The notes below the pieces were generated by a model that worked only from the letters and a program-made list of their open reading frames with translations, ran no database searches and had not been told where the DNA came from. A stretch of 64,000 nt of DNA. Origin: Endozoicomonas_A sp049275935. GTDB taxonomy: Bacteria; Pseudomonadota; Gammaproteobacteria; Pseudomonadales; Endozoicomonadaceae. Positions 43,794 to 54,444 of the stretch are shown in pieces. A program made the translations under genes and the position numbers. The stretch lies in contig NZ_CP184830.1 in NCBI RefSeq assembly GCF_049275935.1, forward strand, positions 1,364,001 through 1,428,000. Direction: 5' to 3'. The first letter of the stretch is position 1. Each line of letters begins with the position of its first letter.

Positions 43794-43985
43794 AACAGAT
43801 ACTGAATGGCAACCCAAATTTCTCTTCCGAACCCATTGATTTGCTTTGCACCGGGATAGAATGGATTATGACTGGCAAGGTTCACATGCTAGGAACAGGC
43901 TTTATCGAATAAACGAAAGCCCTTTACTTTTAAAAGGTGCCAACAAACAGGTTCTGAACACCGGCTTCCAGATTGTTCCCGACGA
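43794..43985 (-). pseudogene. Remnant of a TonB-dependent receptor 3' end
   Basis: In the leftward strand one frame reads HNPFYPGAKQINGFGREIWVAIQYLF then TAG at 43794: the last beta-strand of an outer-membrane barrel, ending in the aromatic residue needed for assembly. Upstream, a frame-shifted frame gives GNNLEAGVQNLFVGTF, another hallmark of receptor C-termini. No intact gene remains, so this is a fragment of a TonB-dependent receptor. Confidence 0.65.
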
Positions 43986-44052
43986 TTATGTTACATGGGG
44001 AAGTCTCGCGCTACCATCGGTAATGCAGCCCGGGCATGTGTCGTTCAACGAC
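43986..44052 (-). pseudogene. Degraded second 5S rRNA fragment
   Basis: Leftward, CGATGGTAGCGCGAGACTTCC and CCCCATGT match the intact 5S (CGATGGTAGTG... TTTCCCCATGT), and GTTGAACGACACAT resembles GTGAAACGACGCAT. About 70 bases of decayed 3' half of a 5S gene follow the working copy. It lies between the receptor remnant and the rRNA terminator. Confidence 0.55.
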
Positions 44053-44080
44053 CAGTTCTTTTGCAACTTTATAGGGCAAA

Positions 44081-44117
44081 GCAAAAACCCCAGCCGATCT
44101 CTCAACTGGGGTTTTGC
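44081..44117 (-). terminator. Terminator of the rRNA operon
   Basis: GCAAAAACCCCAG (44081-44093) pairs with CTGGGGTTTTGC (44106-44117), giving a long GC core with a T tract on the leftward strand. It lies about 10 bases past the 3' end of the 5S gene, as expected for the end of an rRNA operon. Confidence 0.8.
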
Positions 44118-44126
44118 TATATTCAA

Positions 44127-44245
44127 TGCCTGGCGATGACCTACTCTCACATGGGGAAACCCCACACTACCATCGGCGATGCGTCGTTTCACTACCGAGT
44201 TCGGGATGGGATCGGGTGGTTCCAACGCTCTATGGTCACCAGGCA
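44127..44245 (-). rRNA. rrf: 5S ribosomal RNA
   Basis: Leftward it starts TGCCTGGTGACCATAGAG and ends TCGCCAGGCA, the 5' and 3' ends pairing as helix I. The conserved core (CCCGATCCCATCCCGAACTCG) and the GTGTGGGGTTTCCCC arm are present. About 119 bases; ends may shift by a base or two. It is the last gene of the operon. Confidence 0.95.
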
Positions 44246-44454
44246 AAACTGGTCGAGCCGTTGGCTCTCGAGCTGGAAGCTTTAAGCTGGAGGCTTGAAG
44301 CTGTTTCTCGAAAACTAAGGCTCTGGAATCCAAATCTCTTTTAAGCTGTGTCGTCTATTCTTGCTCAACACTCTCGTTCACTGTGTACGGCTTCCAGCTT
44401 CAGGCTTCCAGCTTTTGCTGGCAGCTTCGCTGCGCAAATCGCTTTGGCGTTATA
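44246..44454. other. 23S-5S spacer with inverted repeats
   Basis: No gene. Two inverted-repeat arms stand out: AGCTGGAAGC with its relatives (about 44271-44302) and GCTTCCAGCT with its relatives (about 44390-44416). The spacer could fold into a long hairpin in the precursor RNA and is probably where RNase III and other nucleases trim 23S and 5S. Confidence 0.6.
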
Positions 44455-44585
44455 TGGTCAAGCCTCTCGAGTCATTAGTACGGGTTAGCTCAACGCCTCA
44501 CAACGCTTACACACCCCGCCTATCAACGTCATAGTCTTTAACGTCTCTTATGGGCCTTACGGCCAGGGAAGTCTCATCTTGAAGG

Positions 44586-44621
<36 letters not shown>

Positions 44622-44787
44622 TCCGAACTTAGCTACCGGGCAATGCGTCTGGCGACACAACCCGAACACCAGTGGTTCGTCCACTCCGGTCCTCTCGTAC
44701 TAGGAGCAGCTCTCCTCAAACTTCCAACGTCCACGGCAGATAGGGACCGAACTGTCTCACGACGTTCTAAACCCAGCTCGCGTACCA

Positions 44788-44820
<33 letters not shown>

Positions 44821-44822
44821 GG

Positions 44823-44865
<43 letters not shown>

Positions 44866-44894
44866 ACCGCCGTCGATGTGAACTCTTGGGCGGT

Positions 44895-44950
<56 letters not shown>

Positions 44951-44951
44951 A

Positions 44952-44992
<41 letters not shown>

Positions 44993-45071
44993 GATGTACC
45001 TCTCGCAGTCAAGCTGGCTTGTACCATTACACTAACCGCACGATGTCCGACCGTGCTTAGCCAACCTTCGT

Positions 45072-45114
<43 letters not shown>

Positions 45115-45376
45115 ACCCACCACACAATGTCCCCGATCCTGCTAAAGGACCTGGGTTAGAACCTCAATATTGCCAGGGTGGTATTTCAAGGTTGGCTCCA
45201 TGCAGACTGGCGTCCACACTTCAAAGCCTCCCACCTATCCTACACAAGCAACATCAAGATCCACTGTGAAGCTGTAGTAAAGGTTCACGGGGTCTTTCCG
45301 TCTAGCCGCGGATACACTGCATCTTAACAGCGATTTCAATTTCACTGAGTCCTGGGTGGAGACAGCGTGGCCATCG

Positions 45377-45470
<94 letters not shown>

Positions 45471-46170
45471 CAACCGCTTCTCTTGCGATAACAGCATCAA
45501 TTAACCTTCCGGCACCGGGCAGGCGTCACACCGTATACGTCCACTTACGTGTTAGCACAGTGCTGTGTTTTTAATAAACAGTCGCAGCCACCTGGTATCT
45601 TCGACTCCCTTCAGCTTACGGAGCAAGTCCGATCACCAAAAGGGGCGCACCTTCTCCCGAAGTTACGGTGCCATTTTGCCTAGTTCCTTCACCCAGGTTC
45701 TCTCAAGCGCCTTGGTATTCTCTACCTGACCACCTGTGTCGGTTTCGGGTACGGTCCCTTTTGACCTGATGCTTAGAAGTTTTTCCTGGAAGCCTGGCAT
45801 CAACCACTTCCCCACCTTGGTGGGTTCGTCATCAGTTCTCGGCTTTGTGAACCCGGATTTGCCTGAGTCCACAGCCTACGACCTTAAACAGGGACAACCA
45901 TCGCCCTGCTGGCCTAGCCTTCTCCGTCACTCCATCGCAGTCAAAAGGGGTACAGGAATATTAACCTGTTTCCCATCGATTACGTCTTTCGACCTCACCT
46001 TAGGGGCCGACTCACCCTGCGCCGATTAGCGTTGCGCAGGAACCCTTGGTCTTCCGGCGAGGGAGCCTCTCACTCCCTTTATCGTTACTCATGTCAGCAT
46101 TCGCACTTGTGATACGTCCAGCCCACCTCCCGGTGAACCTTCAACCGCTTACACAACGCTCCTCTACCGG

Positions 46171-46620
46171 TTCAGTTGTCAGTTTGCAGTTGTCGGTTGT
46201 CAGTTTGAACTGAGTTATTTAAAACTCTTGTGCAAACTAACCAACATCTTACTGACTTGGTTGTATTCGGTTTTGAGGTCTTGCCATTGCTGATCGTCAA
46301 TGTAATTGAGATCAAGGCAGTACCTTAACCAAACTCTCATTTCGTCAGATGATCCGATAGCCATCAATATGAACCTTCGAAACTCTGCTTTTGAGATGAT
46401 CAGTTTCCCATGTCCTTCAGCAATATTTGCACAGATTCCTTTACTGGCTCTGCGCATCTGATCAGCAAGTCCATGCATTTGTTCAATTCTCGGAAATTCC
46501 AGCGAGAGCTTGTGAACTTTCAAAGAAAGCTTATAGGCCCGTTGAAATACTTCTAAATCTTCAAATCGCTGCATACTTACTTCTCATACTGCCAACTGAC
46601 AACTGTAAACTGACAACTGA
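46171..46620 (-). other. Intervening sequence in 23S helix 45
   Basis: About 450 bases replace the E. coli helix-45 hairpin. The ends form long inverted repeats: TTCAGTTGTCAGTTTGCAGTT at the left and its complement (46591-46620) at the right, with only two or three mismatches over about 30 bases. In the rRNA precursor they would form an RNase III-cleavable stem. Inside lies an ORF for a four-helix-bundle protein. Confidence 0.85.
46215..46574 (-). CDS. Four-helix-bundle protein of 23S intervening sequence
   Basis: 119 residues. The pattern FEDLEVFQRAYKLSLKVHKLSLEFP, then ADQMRRASKGICANIAEGHGK and DEMRVWLRYCLDLNYI, is the family of proteins encoded in 23S rRNA intervening sequences (formerly misnamed S23 ribosomal protein). 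It lies in the same direction as the rRNA. Its function is unknown; related proteins form pentamers or bind nucleic acid in other hosts. Stop is complete; no translation signal strong enough to judge expression. Confidence 0.85.
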   Translation of the reverse strand: MQRFEDLEVFQRAYKLSLKVHKLSLEFPRIEQMHGLADQMRRASKGICANIAEGHGKLIISKAEFRRFILMAIGSSDEMRVWLRYCLDLNYIDDQQWQDLKTEYNQVSKMLVSLHKSFK

Positions 46621-46678
46621 ACCCCGTAGCTTCGGTGAATAGTTTGAGCCCCGTTACATCTTCCGCGCGAGCCGACTC

Positions 46679-46743
<65 letters not shown>

Positions 46744-47233
46744 GGCCTTCTCACATCGTTTCCCACTTAACTATTACTTTGGGACCTTAGCTGACGGTCT
46801 GGGTTGTTTCCCTTTCCACGACGGACGTTAGCACCCGCCGTGTGTCTCCCGTGATTGCACTCATCGGTATTCGGAGTTTGCATGGGGTTGGTAAGCCGGG
46901 ATGGCCCCCTAGCCCAAACAGTGCTCTACCCCCGATGGTGAGACACGAGGCGCTACCTAAATAGCTTTCGAGGAGAACCAGCTATCTCCGGGCTTGATTA
47001 GCCTTTCACTCCTATCCACAAGTCATCCCCTGGCTTTTCAACGACAGTGGGTTCGGTCCTCCAATCAGTGTTACCTGATCTTCAACCTGCTCATGGATAG
47101 ATCGCCCGGTTTCGGGTCTATTCACTGCGACTGGACGCCCTGTTAAGACTCGCTTTCGCTACGGCTTCCCTATACGGTTAACCTTGCCACAGAAAATAAG
47201 TCGCTGACCCATTATACAAAAGGTACGCAGTCA

Positions 47234-47390
47234 TCAGTGGCCAGTTGTCAGTTGTCGGTGGTCAGTTTTGTTCAGCGTCAATTTCAACACCTCTGCAAAT
47301 CTGCCCGTATTTTCCAACTTGACGACCTGGTAATCAGTCATCTGCTGTCGCTTGCCTCCTGGCAACTGACAACTGACAACTGACCACTGA
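47234..47390 (-). other. Intervening sequence in 23S helix 25
   Basis: About 157 bases replace the short E. coli hairpin between GCAGTCA and CTCCCACTGC. The ends (TCAGTGGCCAGTTGTCAGTTG and its complement with CAACTGACCACTGA) pair over about 30 bases. No ORF is inside. Same repeat family as in the helix-45 insert. Confidence 0.85.
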
Positions 47391-47922
47391 CTCCCACTGC
47401 TTGTACGTACACGGTTTCAGGTTCTATTTCACTCCCCTCAACGGGGTTCTTTTCGCCTTTCCCTCACGGTACTGGTTCACTATCGGTCAGTCAGGAGTAT
47501 TTAGCCTTGGAGGATGGTCCCCCCATGTTCAGACAACATTTCACGTGTGCCGTCCTACTCGATTTCACAATAACTGGCTTTTCGCGTACGGGGCTATCAC
47601 CCACTATGGCCACACTTTCCAGAGTGTTCCGCTAAACCAAAAATTGCTTAAGGGCTACTCCCCGTTCGCTCGCCGCTACTGGGGGAATCTCGGTTGATTT
47701 CTTTTCCTCCGGGTACTTAGATGTTTCAGTTCCCCGGGTTCGCCTCCTAAACCCTATGTATTCAGGTAAAGGATACTCACTTGTGTGAGTGGGTTTCCCC
47801 ATTCGGACATTCCTGGATCAACGCCTGTTTATCGGCTCCCCAAGACTTTTCGCAGATTACCACGTCCTTCATCGCCTCTGACTGCCAAGGCATCCACCGT
47901 GTACGCTTAGTCACTTGACCAT

Positions 47923-48265
47923 ATAACCCAAAGCGATCTCTTCGAGATCTCAGTTGTCAGTTGTCGGTGACCAGTGGTCAGTCGATTCGTGGCAACTGAT
48001 GGTTATAGGCAATAACTACCTTTAACGATCTTCAGTAACCGGCAACTGTCAACTGACAACCGGCCACTGATACGCCCTACACTTGAGAGTGTCTCAGCAA
48101 GAATTTCATTAAAAGACCAAAGTCTTTTAAATCAACTCAGCTTAATTTAAGTTTGGATTCCACATTGTTAAAGAACAAAACTAACAACTGCCAACTGACC
48201 ACCGTCAACTGACAACTGATAATCAAACAATTCGTGTGAACGCTTATGGAAGGTCGGTCTTCGTT
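47923..48265. other. 16S-23S spacer without tRNA
   Basis: 343 bases. No tRNA-Ile or tRNA-Ala gene is seen. It holds an inverted-repeat element with arms CAGTTGTCAGTTGTCGGT (about 47951-47980) and CAACTGTCAACTGACAACCGG (about 48041-48070), a BoxA-like antitermination site near 48165-48177, and a second half-element (about 48184-48220). Confidence 0.75.
48165..48177 (-). promoter_or_regulatory. Spacer BoxA antitermination element
   Basis: Leftward, TGTTCTTTAACAA is the rRNA BoxA. It recruits NusB/NusE and related factors so RNA polymerase reads through the rRNA operon. It lies about 250 bases before the 23S gene. Confidence 0.75.
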
Positions 48266-49822
<1,557 letters not shown>

Positions 49823-50024
49823 AAATCGTTTTGCTTCCTGTCCGAAAACAGTCCGCTGCTCAATCATTTGCAATTAAACGTACATGAAACTCTTTATGAG
49901 AAGATAAATTCTCATAGAATTTAAGGGTATGTTCGCTTGCTTGATCAGCATTTAAATCATTTCAGAGCAAAGCTCTGTTGACCGATGCTATTCGCACAAG
50001 CGCCCACACGAATTGTCTGATAAT

Positions 50025-50036
50025 TTGTTAAAGAAC
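50025..50036 (-). promoter_or_regulatory. Leader BoxA antitermination element
   Basis: Leftward GTTCTTTAACAA, matching the rRNA BoxA. It is 200 bases before the 16S 5' end and downstream of both promoters. Confidence 0.75.
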
Positions 50037-50100
50037 TGGATTAAAACAAGAAGGTTTTAACCGGCTGAACCAGCGGTCAGCACTGCTCAGCGAGGCGCTC

Positions 50101-50128
50101 ATCTTACCTTGGCGCCGGTTGTTGTCAA
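50101..50128 (-). promoter_or_regulatory. rRNA promoter P2
   Basis: Leftward TTGACA (from 50128) and TAAGAT (50101-50106) are separated by 16 bases. It lies about 210 bases downstream of P1 and about 280 bases upstream of the 16S start, the normal tandem layout. Confidence 0.7.
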
Positions 50129-50310
50129 GCACCTGTTTTTCAAGCCACTTTTCAACTTGCCGGGACCGCATTCGTTCACTCAGTGAGCGTTGCGTTTCTG
50201 TCTCAGCGGCGGTGCATTCTACGCTGTTCGATCCGATTGTCAATCACCGTTTTAAACGTCGTTGCAATGGATCGTTGCGTACTCTTTGAGAGCCATGCCC
50301 CGATCAGTGG

Positions 50311-50344
50311 AGGCGCATTATACGCAGATGAGGGAGGCTGACAA
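50311..50344 (-). promoter_or_regulatory. rRNA promoter P1
   Basis: Leftward TTGTCA (50339-50344) and a perfect TATAAT (50317-50322) with a 16-base spacer, followed by a GC-rich discriminator (GCGCC). GC-rich discriminators after a strong -10 are typical of rRNA promoters controlled by ppGpp and initiating-nucleotide level. Confidence 0.8.
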
Positions 50345-50411
50345 GCTTCGTAAACTACCTACACGACAAAAATCATATAGAGTAAGTTTGGAAGCTGCCA
50401 GAAACTAATTT

Positions 50412-50990
50412 TCACTCTGGAGATGGGATGACCATATAGGCCGGTGTGTAGTATTCAAAACGCCAGGCCTGCCAGAACCGGCCCGTTGTATCATCTTGCA
50501 CGACAGGTTGAACGTAGTAACTGATATCGTTACCCTCCTTTAACTCAACCTTAACCTCTCCCAGCTTTATTTCGCTGCAGATTCCTTTGGTAATTCTATA
50601 TTTAGTCTGATTCACCTGACCTGCCTGGGAAACAGTTAACTCGAAATCGACAGGATCCGAAAACGGATACAACCTTGTGAACTCGTTAACGCCTGTGGAT
50701 TGCCTGACGTGCAGTAATCCACCTCCAAGTTGTGTTGGAAAAAACAGCTCTTTAGTCTGCTGCTCGGCAAATTGAAACTGATTTTGAATAGTACCTTTAT
50801 TGAGCCTTACCTGCTCAATACTCCAGCCATCCTTAACTTCTACGATAATAGAACCACAGAGAAAGTCATTCGCCTGATAAGGTTTTGTGATGCTTTCTTC
50901 GGTCAGACCATAGTCACCTGGCATAAGATGACTCAAACAAACAGGACTGAATAGAACCATCAGAAGCACAAGAAGAGATTTCTGTTTCAT
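50412..50990 (-). CDS. Secreted protein of unknown function
   Basis: 192 residues from the ATG at 50990 (an in-frame start at 51056 is less likely). Signal peptide KQKSLLVLLMVLFSPVCLS (about 1-20), so periplasmic or outer-membrane-associated. The rest is strand-rich with VKDGWSIEQVRLNKGTIQNQF and IKLGEVKVELKEGNDISYYVQP. No family recognised. It lies between the rRNA promoter and the msrPQ genes, transcribed leftward. Confidence 0.65.
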   Translation of the reverse strand: MKQKSLLVLLMVLFSPVCLSHLMPGDYGLTEESITKPYQANDFLCGSIIVEVKDGWSIEQVRLNKGTIQNQFQFAEQQTKELFFPTQLGGGLLHVRQSTGVNEFTRLYPFSDPVDFELTVSQAGQVNQTKYRITKGICSEIKLGEVKVELKEGNDISYYVQPVVQDDTTGRFWQAWRFEYYTPAYMVIPSPE

Positions 50991-51080
50991 CACACCTGTA
51001 TCCTTTGTAACCGTAACTCTCAATATAGCGAAAGGACCTGTGCGAAATTTCTTCATTGATAAAAGGTATAAAACCTGCTA

Positions 51081-51659
51081 CTAGCGGTGGCCCCTGGCGG
51101 GCAATCTAAACAGCATCAGGCCTGCCATTACAGAACCAAATATTACCGCTTCGGTATAGTCACTTTTTGAAAGCCAGACAAAATGCAGAACCGCCAAACC
51201 TGCAGCCAGATAGACCAGCTTATGCAGCTTCACCCAGTTTTTCCCTAACCGGCGCATCATGGCCCTGGTGGATGTGACACCCAGTACCGAGAGAATCAGA
51301 ATCGCAAAAGCACCCACTATTATATAGGGACGCTGATATAGATCTTCCAACAGTGTTTGCCACTGCCAGCCCAGCATGAATGCAACATAAGCCACCACAT
51401 GCAACACGGCATAAAAGAGCGAGAAGAGCCCGAACATTCTTCGAAACCGGATCAGCTTGTTAACACCTGTGATTTTTCTTGCCGGAGTCACCGCCAGACT
51501 GATGCAAAGGAAGATTAAAGCCCACTCCCCCAAATCTCGGGTCAGCGTATTTGCCGGGTCGGGTCCCAGTTGATGAGTGATAACAGCATTGATCAGCCAG
51601 ACCAATGGCGCCAGACAGAGTGGAAAAACAAACCACTTTAACTTTGCAACCCAGTCCAT
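51081..51659 (-). CDS. msrQ: MsrQ, membrane haem subunit of methionine sulfoxide reductase
   Basis: 192 residues from the ATG at 51659 (in-frame sequence upstream overlaps msrP and is not part of the protein). Five or six membrane segments with His residues in FYAVLHVVAYVA, WVKLHKLVYLAAGLAVLHFVW that bind haem b. It passes electrons from quinol or flavin to MsrP. 10-base gap from msrP, so one operon. Confidence 0.9.
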   Translation of the reverse strand: MDWVAKLKWFVFPLCLAPLVWLINAVITHQLGPDPANTLTRDLGEWALIFLCISLAVTPARKITGVNKLIRFRRMFGLFSLFYAVLHVVAYVAFMLGWQWQTLLEDLYQRPYIIVGAFAILILSVLGVTSTRAMMRRLGKNWVKLHKLVYLAAGLAVLHFVWLSKSDYTEAVIFGSVMAGLMLFRLPARGHR

Positions 51660-51669
51660 AACGCCACCT

Positions 51670-52713
51670 TTAATAGAACTTCCTGAGATCCATTCCCTTG
51701 TAGAGATGGGCCACTTCTTCGCCATAACCGTTGAACTTTTGAGTTTTAATCTGGTTTGGCTCCCAGATGGAGTTAGGTAATCTGCGCTCTTGTTTCTGGC
51801 TCCAGCGCGGATGATCGACTTCGGGATTGACATTGGCATAAAAGCCATACTCGCTGGGGCCTGATTTAACCCAGGTGGTTTGTGGCATGGTTTCAGTAAA
51901 ACGGATTTTGACAATGGACTTGATGCTCTTGAAGCCATACTTCCAGGGGACAACCAGTCTTAGAGGGGCTCCATTTTGCGGTGGCAGAGTCTTGCCATAA
52001 ACACCAATCGCCATAAAAGACAGTGGATTCATAGCTTCATCCATTCTCAGCCCTTCGACATAGGGGTATTCGATGGAACTGAAACGAGAGCGTTGACCCG
52101 GCATCTGTTCAGGATCATAGAGTGTTTCGAACTGAACATACTTTGCCCTGGAAGTAGGTTGAAAACGCTTCAGCATGTCGGCCAGTGACACGCCGATCCA
52201 GGGAATGACCATAGACCAGGCTTCTACACAACGAAGACGGTAGATTCTCTCTTCAACATCATGGGGTCTGAGCATATCTTCCAGCGTGTATTTCCCGGGT
52301 TTCTCAACCTCTCCGTCAACCACTAACGACCAGGGATCAGTTTTCATATTTTTAGCGTGTTTGGCAGGGTCGTCTTTTGAATAGCCAAACTCGTAAAAGT
52401 TGTTGTAGCCAGTCACGCTGGCATAAGGGGTTAAAGCTTCATCGGTGGTAAAACGACTGGATTGATAGCTGGCTACTTTCTTTTGCAGCCAATCCGGGGC
52501 AGAGAGCTGTGGAACCTTATCATGGTTTGCAAACGCTGGTTTCCTGGCTGACCGGGGATCTGCAGCATCAGTGCAGCCAGTCAGAGCCAGCCCCATACCG
52601 GCAAAGGCAAACTGCCCACCCATTTTCAAAAAACGGCGACGCTCCCTGTAAACACTTTCTGAAGTTATTTCGCTGCTGCGAATGTCTCCTGACTTTCTGG
52701 TCTTGATCAGCAT
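51670..52713 (-). CDS. msrP: MsrP, periplasmic molybdoenzyme reducing methionine sulfoxide
   Basis: 347 residues. Twin-arginine signal RERRRFLKMGGQFAFAGMG with lipoprotein-like AFAGMGLALTGC. The oxidoreductase molybdopterin-binding domain includes YRLRCVEAWSMVIPWIGVSL, where the Cys is the molybdenum ligand, and RLVVPWKYGFKSIKSIVKI. It repairs oxidised methionine in periplasmic proteins with MsrQ. Induction by oxidative or chlorine stress is usual for the family. Confidence 0.94.
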   Translation of the reverse strand: MLIKTRKSGDIRSSEITSESVYRERRRFLKMGGQFAFAGMGLALTGCTDAADPRSARKPAFANHDKVPQLSAPDWLQKKVASYQSSRFTTDEALTPYASVTGYNNFYEFGYSKDDPAKHAKNMKTDPWSLVVDGEVEKPGKYTLEDMLRPHDVEERIYRLRCVEAWSMVIPWIGVSLADMLKRFQPTSRAKYVQFETLYDPEQMPGQRSRFSSIEYPYVEGLRMDEAMNPLSFMAIGVYGKTLPPQNGAPLRLVVPWKYGFKSIKSIVKIRFTETMPQTTWVKSGPSEYGFYANVNPEVDHPRWSQKQERRLPNSIWEPNQIKTQKFNGYGEEVAHLYKGMDLRKFY

Positions 52714-52957
52714 CGATACTCTCCCGGGAAATTCTCTTTTTTACCATTTACGTTGGTTTCAATGGCGCAGATTCACATTTCGAAAATGAAAATATAGACG
52801 TCATATCAGCTGCAAATATTCCATTCCCATAGCCACTTGATCACTTAGCAGCTTTTTTGTCATTTTCACATAAAATTAAATCGGTGTTCCTACTGTCGTT
52901 CCCTGAGAATTACAGAGTCCTTAACTTTGCACCTCTGCATAAACAAGGGAGTTAGCT

Positions 52958-54421
52958 GTGTTATCACCCTGCTATCAGAATTTTGTTGATGGCCAATACC
53001 TGGCCAATGAGACCGGAGAAACGTTTCCGGTGATCAATCCCGCAACTCGTCAAACCATTTATACCGTGGAGAAAGCCGATAACAGCATTCGCCAGGCTGC
53101 GGTTGTCAGTGCTCAAAAAGGCTTTGAAATCTGGTCAGAAATGACGGGTATGGAGCGCAGTCGAATCCTGAAACGTGCTGTCAGTCTTTTGCGTGAGCGC
53201 AACGATGAACTGGCTCGAATTGAAGTTTTCGATACCGGTAAACCCTGGCAAGAAGCCAGCGTAGTTGATGTGGTTACAGGCGCAGACTCCATTGAGTTTT
53301 TTGCTGGATTGGCCCCTTCCCTTGAAGGCAATCAGCAGTGCCTGGGTGATGACTTTTATTACACTCGCCGCGAAGCACTGGGCATCTGTGCCGGAATAGG
53401 TGCCTGGAACTACCCTCTGCAAATTGCCTGCTGGAAAGCTGCACCCGCATTGGCCTGCGGCAACAGTATGATTTTCAAACCCTCTGAAGAGACGCCTCTG
53501 GGTGCCTTGAAACTGGCTGAGATATTTGTCGAGGCAGGCATGCCTGCTGGCGTCTTCAATGTCATTCAGGGCGACGGGGAAGTCGGTGCCTGGCTGGCTC
53601 ATCATCCGGAGATTGCCAAGGTCTCTTTCACAGGAGAGGTCAGCACCGGTAAAAAAGTCATGACCGGTGCGGCCTCTTCATTGAAAGAGGTCACCATGGA
53701 GCTGGGCGGAAAGTCCCCTCTGATTATCTTTGAGGATGCTGATCTTGAGAATGCCACCTCCGGAGCCATGCTCGGTAACTTCTATACCCAGGGCGAAGTC
53801 TGTACAAACGCTACACGGGTTTATGTTCACAAGAGTATCTATCCCGAATTTATAGAAAAACTACGGCAGCGTACTGAAGGCAATATTGTGCTGGGCGACC
53901 CTATGGACCCGTGCACCAACATGGGTGCGCTAATATCAGAAAAACACCATCAACGGGTTCTTAACTACATCCACCAGGGCATTATGGAAGGCGCCACTTT
54001 GTTGACCGGAGGCAAAGCAGCCAGTCCTTCGACAGCAGCCGATGGCCTTTTTGTTGAACCCACCATTTTTACCGATTGCCACGATGATATGACCATTGCC
54101 CGCGAGGAGATTTTCGGGCCCGTAATGACGGTATTCACCTTCGAAGATGAAGCAGAGGTCATTGCCCGCGCTAACGACACCGAACTGGGCCTTGCAGCCG
54201 GAGTCTTTACTCAGGATATCACCCGTGCCCACCGGGTTATTCGGCAGCTTCAGGCAGGTATCTGCTGGATCAACCATTACGGTACCTCACCGGCTGAAAT
54301 GCCAGTAGGTGGTTATAAGCAGTCCGGTATAGGTCGTGAAAATGGTGTTGAAACAATGAGGCATTACACCCAGGTCAAAGCAGTGTATGTCGGTATGACA
54401 CCTCTGGAGAGTCCTTTTTAA
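52958..54421 (+). CDS. betB: Betaine aldehyde dehydrogenase
   Basis: 487 residues with a GTG start at 52958 preceded by AAGGGAG. ALDH signatures: VTMELGGKSPLIIF (catalytic Glu, about 250) and TQGEVCTNATR (catalytic Cys, about 284), and AGIGAWNYPLQIACWKAAPALACGN, characteristic of BetB. It oxidises betaine aldehyde to glycine betaine. It is 23 bases ahead of betA. The betI regulator and betT transporter that commonly accompany it are absent here. Confidence 0.95.
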   Translation: MLSPCYQNFVDGQYLANETGETFPVINPATRQTIYTVEKADNSIRQAAVVSAQKGFEIWSEMTGMERSRILKRAVSLLRERNDELARIEVFDTGKPWQEASVVDVVTGADSIEFFAGLAPSLEGNQQCLGDDFYYTRREALGICAGIGAWNYPLQIACWKAAPALACGNSMIFKPSEETPLGALKLAEIFVEAGMPAGVFNVIQGDGEVGAWLAHHPEIAKVSFTGEVSTGKKVMTGAASSLKEVTMELGGKSPLIIFEDADLENATSGAMLGNFYTQGEVCTNATRVYVHKSIYPEFIEKLRQRTEGNIVLGDPMDPCTNMGALISEKHHQRVLNYIHQGIMEGATLLTGGKAASPSTAADGLFVEPTIFTDCHDDMTIAREEIFGPVMTVFTFEDEAEVIARANDTELGLAAGVFTQDITRAHRVIRQLQAGICWINHYGTSPAEMPVGGYKQSGIGRENGVETMRHYTQVKAVYVGMTPLESPF

Positions 54422-54444
54422 CTTCGCATTCAAGGTGCACGAGC

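Larger units (their letters stand above)
49823..50310 (-). other. 16S leader
   Basis: No gene. The leftward transcript from P1 carries P2 (50101-50128), a BoxA at about 50025-50036, and sequences that would pair with the spacer for RNase III release of 16S. An apparent reading frame at 50028-50243 falls across P2 and is not credible. Confidence 0.75.

Noticed and set aside
46215..46574. S23 ribosomal protein
   Set aside because: Old databases use that name for the rRNA intervening-sequence protein, which is not a ribosomal protein.
50028..50243. A 71-codon frame upstream of 16S
   Set aside because: It covers the P2 promoter and BoxA of the rRNA operon and has no supporting features.
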